The notes below the pieces were generated by a model. That model did no database searches. It was not told the origin of the DNA and was given only the letters and a program-made list of their open reading frames with translations. 14,954 nucleotides of DNA, taken from NCBI GenBank assembly GCA_030625695.1, contig DAOUQK010000048.1, positions 1-14,954 of the forward strand, in the 5' to 3' direction. A program made the position numbers and the translations under genes. The stretch comes from Paracoccaceae bacterium. GTDB taxonomy: Bacteria > Pseudomonadota > Alphaproteobacteria > Rhodobacterales > Rhodobacteraceae. This document shows positions 1 through 5,910 of this stretch, in pieces. Each line of letters starts with the position of its first letter. Position 1 is the stretch's first letter.

Positions 1-63
1 ACGCAGATTGCGTGGCCCTTTTTCGTGTGCCTGTCTCTAACGCTGGTCAGGCGGTATGGCCTT

Positions 64-220
64 ATACCAGAACGCCCGGACACTGTCTCATGCAGCCATC
101 CGTAGGGTGGGGTTCCACCCCACCGCCCCGTCCCGCCCGGCCCGGCAAAGTCCAAGGGATGATGGGTTGAAAACCCATCCTACGCAACAATGACAGGCCG
201 GTCTTTGGGCGGGTTGGTAT
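64..220. repeat. Dispersed palindromic element, copy 1 (MITE/REP-like)
   Basis: This 157-bp element recurs as a 148-bp copy at 3085-3232. Both begin ATACCAGAACGCCCGGAC and end TTGGTAT, so the outermost 6 bp (ATACCA/TGGTAT) are inverted. Inside are two hairpins: GGTGGGGT (106-113) pairs with ACCCCACC (117-124) around loop TCC, and GATGGGTT (161-168) pairs with AACCCATC (172-179) around GAA. CGTAG (101-105) and CTACG (180-184) close both arms into a three-way-junction fold. There is no ORF with family support in it, so if it moves it would be non-autonomous. The ends could be read as TA target duplications (TA|CCA and TGG|TA), as made by IS630/Tc1-type elements; that is inference. Confidence 0.8.
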
Positions 221-254
221 AATATCAGGGGGCACAAACATCGCATCGTTATCG

Positions 255-607
255 TCAGGCGTAGGGGTGAGCAGGACTGCCCACCCTACCGGCCAGGGGC
301 CGATCAATCATTGGACGGGTTAGCCTTAAGCCTGCCCGACAACTCGGCCCTGTGTTGCTCACTCCAACCATTGGTTCGCCGCTTGGTTCCAGGGGGATGG
401 ATTTCCAGCCCTGTACCCGGTCGCCAGCTTTGCTTTGGCCGATTGGGCGCGGCACCAGATTGCCGCCACAATTGGGACATACACCTTGCAGGTCTTCCTC
501 GGCGCAGGGGCGCAGAAGGTGCATTCATAGGTGCAAATACGGGCAAGGCCGGATGCAGGCGGCAGATCACAGTCGCAAAGTTTGCAGTTGGGGCGCAGTT
601 CCAGCAT
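255..607 (-). pseudogene. DUF1272 (cysteine-rich zinc-ribbon) remnant with a frameshift
   Basis: Read from the ATG at 607, the product begins MLELRPNCKLCDCDLPPASG and continues ARICTYECTFC, which matches the start of DUF1272, a short cysteine-rich domain of unknown function. After the ECTFC motif the frame is lost. The expected continuation (CAEEDLQGVCPNCGGNLVPR) lies in another minus frame, so one base appears missing in the C run near 509-512 (expected GCNCCN between TGC and TGC; only five bases are present). In the second frame the protein then carries a tail of about 50 residues, not typical of the family, that runs into the hairpin at 261-289. The first frame stays open upstream to 739 (ATGs at 655 and 739), but the family normally begins at MLELRPN. 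No good ribosome site is seen at 607. Either a decayed gene or a homopolymer sequencing error is possible. Confidence 0.75.
261..289. repeat. Imperfect hairpin of the GTAGGGTGGG repeat family
   Basis: GTAGG (261-265) pairs with CCTAC (285-289). The stem continues, with one bulged G and one A/C mismatch, through GTG/CAC and GCAG/CTGC around a GA loop. The right arm reads CCCACCCTAC, the reverse complement of the GTAGGGTGGG core found in the elements at 64-220, 3085-3232 and 10720-10791. It lies just beyond the end of the DUF1272 remnant and could serve as its 3' end on either strand, but there is no T-run. Confidence 0.55.
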
Positions 608-740
608 GTGGGAATGTCTGGCGGCACACTCGGAAAAATACAAGCACTCAGCCATTTTTGACCTGAGGCAAGAAGTCCCCGGCCGGGCCGAAGCCTCCAG
701 TGCCCGCCGATATTCCCAACCTATTTGAAAACCTTTCAAT

Positions 741-760
741 AGCGTTCTGAAGCGTTCTGA
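741..760. repeat. Two perfect tandem copies of AGCGTTCTGA
   Basis: A 10-bp unit occurs twice head to tail with no spacer, just before the terminator at 770-802. No function is evident; it could be replication slippage in non-coding DNA. Confidence 0.8.
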
Positions 761-769
761 TCACCAACC

Positions 770-802
770 AAAAAAGGGCCGGTCGCAATGACCGGCCCTT
801 TT
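770..802 (-). terminator. Rho-independent terminator of the Bax-inhibitor-1 gene (possibly bidirectional)
   Basis: GGGCCGGTC (776-784) and GACCGGCCC (790-798) form a perfect 9-bp GC-rich stem with loop GCAAT. It is flanked by AAAAAA (770-775) on the left and TTTT (799-802) on the right. Read on the minus strand the stem is followed by six Ts, ideal for ending the gene whose stop is at 834. The four Ts on the plus strand could also stop transcription arriving from the left. Confidence 0.9.
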
Positions 803-833
803 CCCAAGGTGTCTTGTGGTGTTCTGGTTCAGA

Positions 834-1604
834 TCAGTTGCGGTTGCCAAACAGGTGCAGCAACATGACGAACATGTTGATAAAGTCGAGATACAGGCTC
901 AACGCGCCCATGATCGCGGCCTTGCCAAGCCATTCGGTATCGCCGGAATGGGCCATTTGCAGATAGGTCGTTTTGATCTTCTGGGTGTCATAGGCGGTCA
1001 GGCCGGCAAAGATCAGCACACCAATCGCCGAGATTGCGAACATCATCGCAGACGATTGCAGGAATATATTGACCACCATCGCCACGATCAGACCAATCAG
1101 CCCCATCATCAGGAAAGTACCCCAGCCGCTAAGGTCTTTTTTGGTGGTATAGCCATACAAGCTCAGACCGGCAAAAGCGATCGAGGTGATCAGGAATACC
1201 TGAGCGATCGAATTCGAAGTGTAGATCAGAAAGATCGAGCTGAGCGAGACGCCCATCACCGCGGCAAATGCATAAAACACCAGCTGCGCTGTGGCCGCCG
1301 ACATCTTGTTGATCATCGCGCTTAGGCCGAACACAAAGGCAAGGGGTGCAAACATCACCACATAGCGCAGGCCAGTGGTGTACAATGTGACGCCCAGATC
1401 GGTCAGATATTTATCGGTGCCGATCATATAGCCATTTGGCACAGTCGTTACCGCCAGCCCGGAAATCGCCCAGGCCGCAAGAGCGGTGAGCAGCATGCCA
1501 ACGGACATTGTGCCGTAGACCTTGTTCATATGGGCGCGAAGCCCGGCGTCAATCTCACTGGCGCGGGCACCAGTGGCCGTTCCGATCGTGTTGTATTCAG
1601 CCAT
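834..1604 (-). CDS. Bax inhibitor-1/YccA (TMBIM) family integral membrane protein
   Basis: The 256-residue protein is mostly hydrophobic, with about seven membrane segments from residue 34 onward, and fits the inner-membrane BI-1/YccA family. Family hallmarks near the C terminus are GLTAYDTQKIK (201-211, with Asp206) and the last membrane helix with Asp240 in LSLYLDFINMFVMLLHLFG; these acidic residues belong to the pH-sensing pair described for bacterial calcium-leak homologues. The N terminus (about 30 residues, MAEYNTIGTATGARASEIDA) is cytosolic and matches alphaproteobacterial members. The start at 1604 is chosen because GGAGG lies 7 nt upstream; an upstream in-frame ATG at 1658 has no such site. 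Known roles elsewhere are calcium leak and modulation of the FtsH protease (YccA); the exact role here is unknown. It ends at the strong terminator 770-802 and appears monocistronic. Confidence 0.9.
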   Translation of the reverse strand: MAEYNTIGTATGARASEIDAGLRAHMNKVYGTMSVGMLLTALAAWAISGLAVTTVPNGYMIGTDKYLTDLGVTLYTTGLRYVVMFAPLAFVFGLSAMINKMSAATAQLVFYAFAAVMGVSLSSIFLIYTSNSIAQVFLITSIAFAGLSLYGYTTKKDLSGWGTFLMMGLIGLIVAMVVNIFLQSSAMMFAISAIGVLIFAGLTAYDTQKIKTTYLQMAHSGDTEWLGKAAIMGALSLYLDFINMFVMLLHLFGNRN

Positions 1605-1729
1605 TTCCGGGCCTCCATGTTCAAAAACAATTGGGCCGCCAAAGTATTTTGGCAGCATTCTTAATGAATATCGTAGGAACGGCGGGTATTTTCAAGTATT
1701 TCCGGGTGAATATCGGTCAGATTGTAATA

Positions 1730-1798
1730 ATAATGGCGGGCTACCGCAGAGTTGACGCAGAGTTGACGCAGAGTTGCTGCTGTGCAACCCGCCATTAT
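1730..1798 (-). terminator. Large hairpin downstream of the DUF1127 gene, possible terminator or RNA end
   Basis: ATAATGGCGGG (1730-1740) and CCCGCCATTAT (1788-1798) form a perfect 11-bp stem enclosing 47 nt that contains the tandem repeats at 1745-1776 and a smaller GTTGC/GCAAC hairpin (1773-1777/1784-1788). On the minus strand it starts about 35 nt after the DUF1127 stop and is followed by TATTATTACAA, which is AT-rich but not a clean T-run. It may terminate or stabilise the DUF1127 transcript; the long loop is unusual for an intrinsic terminator. Confidence 0.45.
1745..1776. repeat. Three tandem copies of the 11-bp unit CGCAGAGTTGA
   Basis: Copies lie at 1745-1755, 1756-1766 and 1767-1776 (the last is one base short) with no internal differences. 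They sit in the loop of the 1730-1798 hairpin. Perfect short tandem repeats like this tend to vary in copy number between strains. Confidence 0.85.
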
Positions 1799-1832
1799 CG
1801 TTGGTTAACCGTCTTTGGGGACGCTGTGTGGA

Positions 1833-2057
1833 TCAGCGTGTCCAACTGGCCGGCGCGTCCCAGATGGACCGCTCTGCTTCTCTCAAAGCTTCGTCGCGGG
1901 TTACGCCAATATCTTTCAGGATCGCTTTGTCCAGAGACTTCAGTTGCTGACGCTGGCGCCAGAGGCCACGCGCCTGCATCAGTTTTGCCAACACCGAAAT
2001 ACGCGGGGCGACGGTGGCGTGGGATGCAGTTGCGCAGTTTGTGTTTGTCATAGTCAT
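1833..2057 (-). CDS. DUF1127 family small protein
   Basis: The protein has 74 residues. The C-terminal two thirds carry the DUF1127 (YjiS-like) pattern: basic WRQRQQLKSLDKAILKDIG, then VTRDEALREAERSIWDAP, predicted as two short helices, with the typical final Trp and Arg. These arginine-rich mini-proteins are common in alphaproteobacteria; in Agrobacterium and Rhodobacter relatives they have been linked to RNA turnover and stress or phosphate physiology. The role here is not known. The start at 2057 has AAGGA 6 nt upstream; another ATG two codons later is possible. The gene is divergent from the LysR regulator across a 124-bp spacer, so that regulator may control it. The hairpin at 1730-1798 follows its stop. 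Confidence 0.88.
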   Translation of the reverse strand: MTMTNTNCATASHATVAPRISVLAKLMQARGLWRQRQQLKSLDKAILKDIGVTRDEALREAERSIWDAPASWTR

Positions 2058-2101
2058 GTCGAGTTCCTTTCCCGGGTTCTGTGATGGTTCGTGTCGTTTC
2101 G

Positions 2102-2116
2102 ATCAATTTCCTTGAT
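2102..2116. promoter_or_regulatory. Candidate LysR-type operator (T-N11-A dyad)
   Basis: ATCAA (2102-2106) and TTGAT (2112-2116) are inverted around TTTCC. The T at 2103 and A at 2115 satisfy the T-N11-A rule for LysR-family boxes, and the site lies in the spacer between the divergent DUF1127 and lysR genes, where such operators are usual. The motif is short and AT-rich, so a chance match is possible. Confidence 0.35.
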
Positions 2117-2181
2117 GTGTATGGCGAAGTATGAATAATATTGAAAACGAATGTTTGTGTGGCTAACCATCAAGGATTGTG

Positions 2182-3063
2182 ATGATGCGAAATCTCGACA
2201 TAACCACGCTGCGGTCATTTGTTGCTGTGGCTGACACCGGCGGGGTCACACGCGCCGCTGGCTTTCTGCACCTGACCCAATCGGCGGTGTCGATGCAATT
2301 GAAGCGGCTTGAGGAACTGCTGGGGCTGGAATTGCTGGACCGCTCGGCGCGCACCATTGCGCTGACGGCCTCGGGCGACCAGCTTCTGACATATGCGCGC
2401 CGGATGGTGGCTCTGAATGACGAATTGATCGGGCGGCTGACCCATCAGGCGTTCGAAGGCGAGGTCATTCTCGGCGTGCCGCATGACATCGTCTACCCGC
2501 TGATCCCGCGAGTAATGCAGCGGTTCAATGCGGCCTATCCACGGGTCAAGGTAAAGTTGCTGTCGTCAAATTCGACCGAGTTGAAGGCGCAATTTGCGCG
2601 CGGCGACTGCGATCTGGTCCTGACAACCGAGGCTGCGCCGACCACGGACAGCGAAACCATCTGCCAATTGCCGCTGGTCTGGGTTGGCGCCCATAACGGC
2701 ATAACCTGGCGTCAGACCCCGTTGCGGATCGCATTCTGCCGCCAGTGCCTGTTCCGGCCCAAGGTGATCGAAGTCCTGGATCAGGCCGGTGTCCAGTGGG
2801 ACATGATGGTGGACAGTGAACGCGACCTGGCGATCGAGGCGACGGTGTCGGCCGATCTGGCGGTTCAGGCGGTACTGGAGGGCACCGAACCTGCGCATCT
2901 GGCCCGCATCGACCACGGCGGCGCGCTGCCGGAACTGCCGGTGTATATGGTCAACCTTTATGGCGGCGAGTTGGGCCGGGGCGAAATTATCATCGAACTG
3001 GCCAATCTGATACGCCAGACTTTTGAGAGCTTTGGTGGCAGACATCTTAAGGCGGTTGGCTAA
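2182..3063 (+). CDS. LysR-family transcriptional regulator
   Basis: The roughly 293-residue length is typical of LysR proteins. Residues 6-65 are the winged helix-turn-helix (LRSFVAVADTGGVTRAAG, LTQSAVSMQLKRLEE, LGLELLDRSARTIALTASG); the rest is the periplasmic-binding-protein-like effector domain beginning near EGEVILGVPHDIVYPLIPRV. This version has a short effector-domain pattern (GDCDLVLTTE, SERDLAIEATVSADLAVQAV) and the effector is not predictable. ATGs at 2182 and 2185 both suit the AAGGA at 2172-2176; a GTG at 2179 lies too close to it. The gene is divergent from the DUF1127 gene, suggesting control of that gene and of itself. It converges on the oxidoreductase gene, with only the repeat at 3085-3232 between the two stop codons. 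Confidence 0.92.
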   Translation: MMRNLDITTLRSFVAVADTGGVTRAAGFLHLTQSAVSMQLKRLEELLGLELLDRSARTIALTASGDQLLTYARRMVALNDELIGRLTHQAFEGEVILGVPHDIVYPLIPRVMQRFNAAYPRVKVKLLSSNSTELKAQFARGDCDLVLTTEAAPTTDSETICQLPLVWVGAHNGITWRQTPLRIAFCRQCLFRPKVIEVLDQAGVQWDMMVDSERDLAIEATVSADLAVQAVLEGTEPAHLARIDHGGALPELPVYMVNLYGGELGRGEIIIELANLIRQTFESFGGRHLKAVG

Positions 3064-3084
3064 CGGCGTTCGAAGCTAGACCTC

Positions 3085-3232
3085 ATACCAGAACGCCCGG
3101 ACGCTGACTCCTGGCCGGGTTGCGTAGGGTGGGGTTTCACCCCACCGCCCCGCCCGGCAAAGTCAAAGGGATGATGGGTTGAAAACCCATCCTACGCAAC
3201 AACAACAGGTCGGTCTTTGGGTGGATTGGTAT
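3085..3232. repeat. Dispersed palindromic element, copy 2 (MITE/REP-like), between convergent genes
   Basis: This is the 148-bp sibling of 64-220, and starts and ends alike (ATACCAGAACGCCCGGAC, TTGGTAT). Here the outer stem is longer: GTTGCGTAG (3119-3127) pairs with CTACGCAAC (3192-3200). It encloses hairpin GGTGGGGT/ACCCCACC with loop TTC and hairpin GATGGGTT/AACCCATC with loop GAA. The difference from copy 1 in the first loop (TTC against TCC) leaves the stem intact. It occupies nearly the whole gap between the lysR stop (3063) and the oxidoreductase stop (3236), so it probably forms the 3' end of both messages, although no T-runs follow the stems. Confidence 0.82.
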
Positions 3233-3235
3233 CAG

Positions 3236-4192
3236 TTACATGGTGATGACAATCTTGCCGGTCGAGGTGCGGTTGCGCAGCATCTCCATGCCCTCGCCGA
3301 CGCGCGCAAGCGGCAGAACGTGGCTGATATGCGGATGCAGTTTGCCCGCCTGATACCAACCGATCAGGGTTCGCAGACTTGCGTCCACCAGTTCGGGCCG
3401 GAATTTCAAATAACCGCCGATGTAAAAGCCGACCACTGACAGGTTTTTCACCAGCAGATGGTTGGCGGGAATTTGCGGCACGCTGCCGCTGGCAAACCCG
3501 ATACACAACAGCCGACCTTCGGGCCGACACGCGCGAAACGCCGCCTTGAAAACGTCGCCCCCCACCGCGTCATAAACCACATCCGCGCCGCCCAATTCCA
3601 GAACCCGGTCCCGCAGATCTTCGTCTGCATCTATCAGATGGTCCGCCCCGGCGGCTTTGGCCACCGCCAGCTTGTTCGCCCCCCGCGCCATGGCAATGAC
3701 CCGTGCACCCATCAGCTTGCCAATCTCAACCGCCGTCAGCCCAACACCGCCGGCCGCTCCGGTCACCAACAGGGTCTCGCCCGGTTGCAGACGGGCGCAA
3801 TGGGACAGCGCCATGTGGCTGGTGGCATAGGCGATCTGAAAACCGGCGGCATGCTCGAAACTCATCATATCGGGCAGCGGCAAAATGCGGGCCGCATCGA
3901 ACACGCCTTGTTCGGCCAACCCACCATGTCCGGCAAAAACCGCCACCCTATCACCGATTCGCAAACCACTCACAGCGTCACCCAAACCGCTGACAATCCC
4001 GGCTGATTCCATGCCCAAAGTGAACGGCGTGGCCGGAATGTCCTGATATTTCCCATCTTGCATCAAATTATCAGCAAAATTTAGCCCACAAGCTTTTATT
4101 GTTAATAACACTTGCCCCGGGCCGGGCTCCAAAGGGGAGATCTGACGTAAAGATGCCGGGGCTCCTGCTTGCGAAATTTCATATGCATACAT
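3236..4192 (-). CDS. NADPH:quinone oxidoreductase family protein (zinc-independent MDR superfamily)
   Basis: The 318-residue protein has the medium-chain dehydrogenase/reductase layout: a GroES-like domain (about 1-120, with GLNFADNLMQDGKY and the GMESAGIV motif) followed by a Rossmann domain carrying the nucleotide-binding AAGGVGLTAVEIGKLMGA (146 onward). The cysteine and histidine ligands of zinc alcohol dehydrogenases are absent, as in quinone oxidoreductases and crotonyl/acryloyl reductase relatives. It probably reduces a quinone or an enoyl-type substrate with NADPH in the cytoplasm; the substrate cannot be told. The start at 4192 is preferred because AGGA precedes it by 9 nt, whereas the upstream ATG at 4216 has no ribosome site. 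It stands alone, divergent from the regulator at 4558, and ends 4 nt from the repeat element. Confidence 0.9.
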   Translation of the reverse strand: MYAYEISQAGAPASLRQISPLEPGPGQVLLTIKACGLNFADNLMQDGKYQDIPATPFTLGMESAGIVSGLGDAVSGLRIGDRVAVFAGHGGLAEQGVFDAARILPLPDMMSFEHAAGFQIAYATSHMALSHCARLQPGETLLVTGAAGGVGLTAVEIGKLMGARVIAMARGANKLAVAKAAGADHLIDADEDLRDRVLELGGADVVYDAVGGDVFKAAFRACRPEGRLLCIGFASGSVPQIPANHLLVKNLSVVGFYIGGYLKFRPELVDASLRTLIGWYQAGKLHPHISHVLPLARVGEGMEMLRNRTSTGKIVITM

Positions 4193-4557
4193 GTGAATAA
4201 GTCCTTGAATTATCATGGTTTGTTAAAGCATTTTAGTCGTAATTAGTTGGTCGTTTACAGACATTTTCTTAGCCTGTTCCCCTTTGGTCTGATTGGATCT
4301 GAGTGGGCCGGTTACACCGCAAATACCCAGCCGGAACTGTGTTTTCACCAATTTACAACACAACCAGAGGCGTTTTTAGCTCCGTAGTTAATCAACCGCC
4401 TTGAATTGAGCGCGAAAGCTCGTAATATCACATTGATCGTGCGGGTCACACCGCATCTTTGGGGCATTGGAAATTTCGAAGTACCACCTTGGGTGAGGGT
4501 GTGGTGCTGGTTTTGATGCGCCCGTGTAATAACAATTTATTAACTAAGGAGAAATCT
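4193..4557. other. 365-bp divergent intergenic region without a gene
   Basis: The region separates the oxidoreductase (minus) from the Cro/C1 regulator (plus) and must hold both promoters. Visible features are a 12-bp near-repeat, GGTTACACCGCA at 4310-4321 and GGTCACACCGCA at 4444-4455 (one mismatch, direct orientation), the small dyad GAGC/GCTC near 4407-4420, and the promoter candidate at 4401-4428. It is more AT-rich than its surroundings. No ORF with recognisable similarity, tRNA or conserved RNA is seen. The long leader fits the expected autoregulation of a Cro/C1 gene. Confidence 0.6.
4401..4428 (+). promoter_or_regulatory. Candidate sigma-70 promoter for the Cro/C1 regulator
   Basis: TTGAAT (4401-4406) and TAATAT (4423-4428) are separated by 16 bp, each matching the consensus at four of six positions. 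The spacer holds the dyad GAGC-GCGAAA-GCTC, which could be an operator. The resulting leader would be about 120 nt. Confidence 0.3.
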
Positions 4558-4938
4558 ATGACCCATCCGGTAGACGTTCATGTGGGGAAACGTGTTCGGC
4601 ACAGAAGGTGGCTGATAGGCAAGACTCAGCAGCAGCTGGCCGAACAGGTTGGGATCAAGTTTCAGCAAATCCAAAAGTATGAAACCGGGGCCAACCGGGT
4701 CAGTGCGTCCCGGCTTTGGGACATTGCCGAGGCCCTGGATGTGCCGGTCAGCTTTTTCTTCGAGGGCCTTGAAGAAGAACATAAAGAATCGGCTAAATCG
4801 TCAACGCACCCTGCGCTCCCGGCTGATCTGATGGGTGACAAAGAGGCGCTTGATCTGGTGCGGTCGTATTATTCGATCCCTGAAAACCAACGCCGCCGGT
4901 TGTTCGATCTGGCCCGTGTTCTAAGCGACGTGGCCTGA
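4558..4938 (+). CDS. Cro/C1-type helix-turn-helix transcriptional regulator (PraR-like)
   Basis: A 126-residue cytoplasmic DNA-binding protein. Residues about 9-65 form the XRE domain (VGKRVRHRRWLIGKTQQQLA, then VGIKFQQIQKYETGANRVSA, then LWDIAEALDVPVSFFFEGL). The FQQIQKYExGxNRVxASRL stretch and the VPVSFFFE end closely resemble the rhizobial PraR/PhrR regulators of biofilm and quorum-sensing genes and their Rhodobacteraceae counterparts. The C terminus (about 85-126) is a helical tail with a conserved-looking ALDLVRSYYSIPENQRRRLF. The start at 4558 is supported by AAGGAG 6 nt upstream (4546-4551); an upstream in-frame ATG at 4459 is unlikely. It is followed after 60 bp by the hisN-like gene on the same strand. 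The targets are not known here; autoregulation through the long upstream region is likely. Confidence 0.9.
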   Translation: MTHPVDVHVGKRVRHRRWLIGKTQQQLAEQVGIKFQQIQKYETGANRVSASRLWDIAEALDVPVSFFFEGLEEEHKESAKSSTHPALPADLMGDKEALDLVRSYYSIPENQRRRLFDLARVLSDVA

Positions 4939-4975
4939 GGCTTCGGTTCCAGGTAAACCGGCTTGCAAATGGTCC

Positions 4976-5011
4976 GGTTGGATGTCACCTGATAACGTAT
5001 GACATCCAACC
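4976..5011 (+). promoter_or_regulatory. Perfect 12-bp inverted repeat over the hisN start codon
   Basis: GGTTGGATGTCA (4976-4987) and TGACATCCAACC (5000-5011) are exact reverse complements around a 12-nt spacer. The ATG of the phosphatase is 4999-5001, so the right arm spans codons 1-5 (from the T of the ATG) and a transcript hairpin would bury the start. The spacer contains no Shine-Dalgarno sequence. It may be an RNA translational control element or a protein operator; the core GTTGGATGTC recurs at 5820-5829. Confidence 0.6.
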
Positions 5012-5790
5012 AGCCAACTGATCTTGAAATCGCACATATGATGGCCGACGCCGCGCGTCAGGTCATCCTTCCGTATTTTCGCGCCTCTGGCCTTGAGGCC
5101 GAAAACAAGCTGACCAGCGGATTTGATCCGGTAACGGTGGCCGACCGCGAGGCGGAAACCGCCATGCGGGATATTTTGCAACGCCTGCGCCCGGATGATG
5201 CAATCTGGGGCGAAGAATTTGGCCAGGTCGCCGGCACCAGTGGACGCACCTGGGTGCTTGACCCGATTGACGGCACGCGTGGGTTTGTCAGCGGTACACC
5301 AACCTGGGGCGTGCTGATTGCCCTGTCCGACGCCAACGGTCCGTTTCTTGGCATAGTCGACCAGCCTTATATCGGCGAGCGGTTTGTCGGCGCACCGGGT
5401 GTGGCCGAAATGACCGGGCCACAAGGCAAAATGGCGCTGGCCACCCGCACGACAGAGCGGCTTGATCAGGCGATATTGTATTCCACCTTTCCAGAGGTCG
5501 GCACAAAGGCCGACCGTGCCGGATTCGAGGCCGTGTTAGAGCAAGTTCTGCTGACCCGCTATGGAATGGATTGCTACGCTTACGCTTTGGTGGCGGCAGG
5601 CCAGATTGATCTGGTGATCGAGGCGAAGCTGAACGCCTATGATGTTCAAGGTCCAATTGCAGTGGTTCAGGCGGCGGGCGGCATTGTCACCGACTGGCAA
5701 GGCGCTCCGGCGCATCAGGGCGGGCGGATATTGGCGGCGGCAAACGCAACGATTCACGCAAGAGCGCTTGAGATTTTGCAAACCTATTGA
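4999..5790 (+). CDS. hisN: Histidinol-phosphatase (HisN type), inositol-monophosphatase superfamily
   Basis: The 263-residue protein has the full inositol-monophosphatase fold motifs. GEE at 71-73 and DPIDGTRGF (88-96) provide metal ligands Glu72, Asp88 and Asp91; AYDVQGPIAVVQAAGG (213-228) carries the third-site Asp215. The DPIDGTRxF and YDVQGP variants are those of the alphaproteobacterial/actinobacterial HisN branch, which dephosphorylates L-histidinol phosphate (EC 3.1.3.15) in histidine synthesis using magnesium. A general inositol or sugar phosphatase activity cannot be excluded. ATG 4999 is the only sensible start: a TAA in frame lies at 4993-4995 and the next ATG (5038) would remove conserved sequence. 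No ribosome site is seen, and the start codon sits in the inverted repeat 4976-5011. It follows the Cro/C1 gene by 60 bp, perhaps in one transcript. Confidence 0.85.
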   Translation: MTSNQPTDLEIAHMMADAARQVILPYFRASGLEAENKLTSGFDPVTVADREAETAMRDILQRLRPDDAIWGEEFGQVAGTSGRTWVLDPIDGTRGFVSGTPTWGVLIALSDANGPFLGIVDQPYIGERFVGAPGVAEMTGPQGKMALATRTTERLDQAILYSTFPEVGTKADRAGFEAVLEQVLLTRYGMDCYAYALVAAGQIDLVIEAKLNAYDVQGPIAVVQAAGGIVTDWQGAPAHQGGRILAAANATIHARALEILQTY

Positions 5791-5815
5791 GCGATTGCTG
5801 CCTTTAGGCTAAAAT
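5787..5815 (+). promoter_or_regulatory. Candidate sigma-70 promoter of the 8-oxoguanine deaminase gene
   Basis: TTGAGC (5787-5792) is separated by 17 bp from TAAAAT (5810-5815), four and five matches to consensus respectively. The -35 box overlaps the hisN stop codon (5788-5790). Transcription would start about 5821-5823, giving a leader of roughly 92 nt that contains the structures at 5841-5910. Confidence 0.5.
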
Positions 5816-5840
5816 CCTCGTTGGATGTCCGAGTCTTTCT

Positions 5841-5910
5841 ACCCGCTTTCCATCGGCGTTCGTTACACTTCATGTTTCCGAGGCGGGTCTGAGCGAAGTG
5901 TAAAGGACCC
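5841..5910 (+). promoter_or_regulatory. Candidate structured leader (riboswitch-like pseudoknot with alternative SD-sequestering helix)
   Basis: Stem 1 is ACCCGCTTT (5841-5849) with GAGGCGGGT (5880-5888), nine pairs including two G-U. Stem 2 is TTACACTTC (5863-5871) with GAAGTGTAA (5895-5903), nine Watson-Crick pairs. Their order along the RNA is that of an H-type pseudoknot. The strand used in stem 1 can instead pair as GGGTCT (5885-5890) with GGACCC (5905-5910), which covers the Shine-Dalgarno AAGGA (5903-5907), so the two states exclude each other. The element directly precedes the deaminase start at 5915. It was seen by eye only and does not match a riboswitch consensus I can recall with certainty. 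Confidence 0.45.

Noticed and set aside
1745..1776. Short tandem repeats considered as a CRISPR fragment.
   Set aside because: The units are 11 bp, contiguous and without spacers; no cas genes are present.
1508..2053. A 181-codon plus-strand frame spanning the Bax-inhibitor start and the DUF1127 gene.
   Set aside because: It overlaps two recognisable minus-strand genes and the tandem repeats, and shows no family similarity.
3350..3367. Possible third ATACCA end of the dispersed repeat (CTGATACCAACCGATCAG).
   Set aside because: It lies within the oxidoreductase coding sequence in frame with conserved residues, and no internal hairpins follow it.
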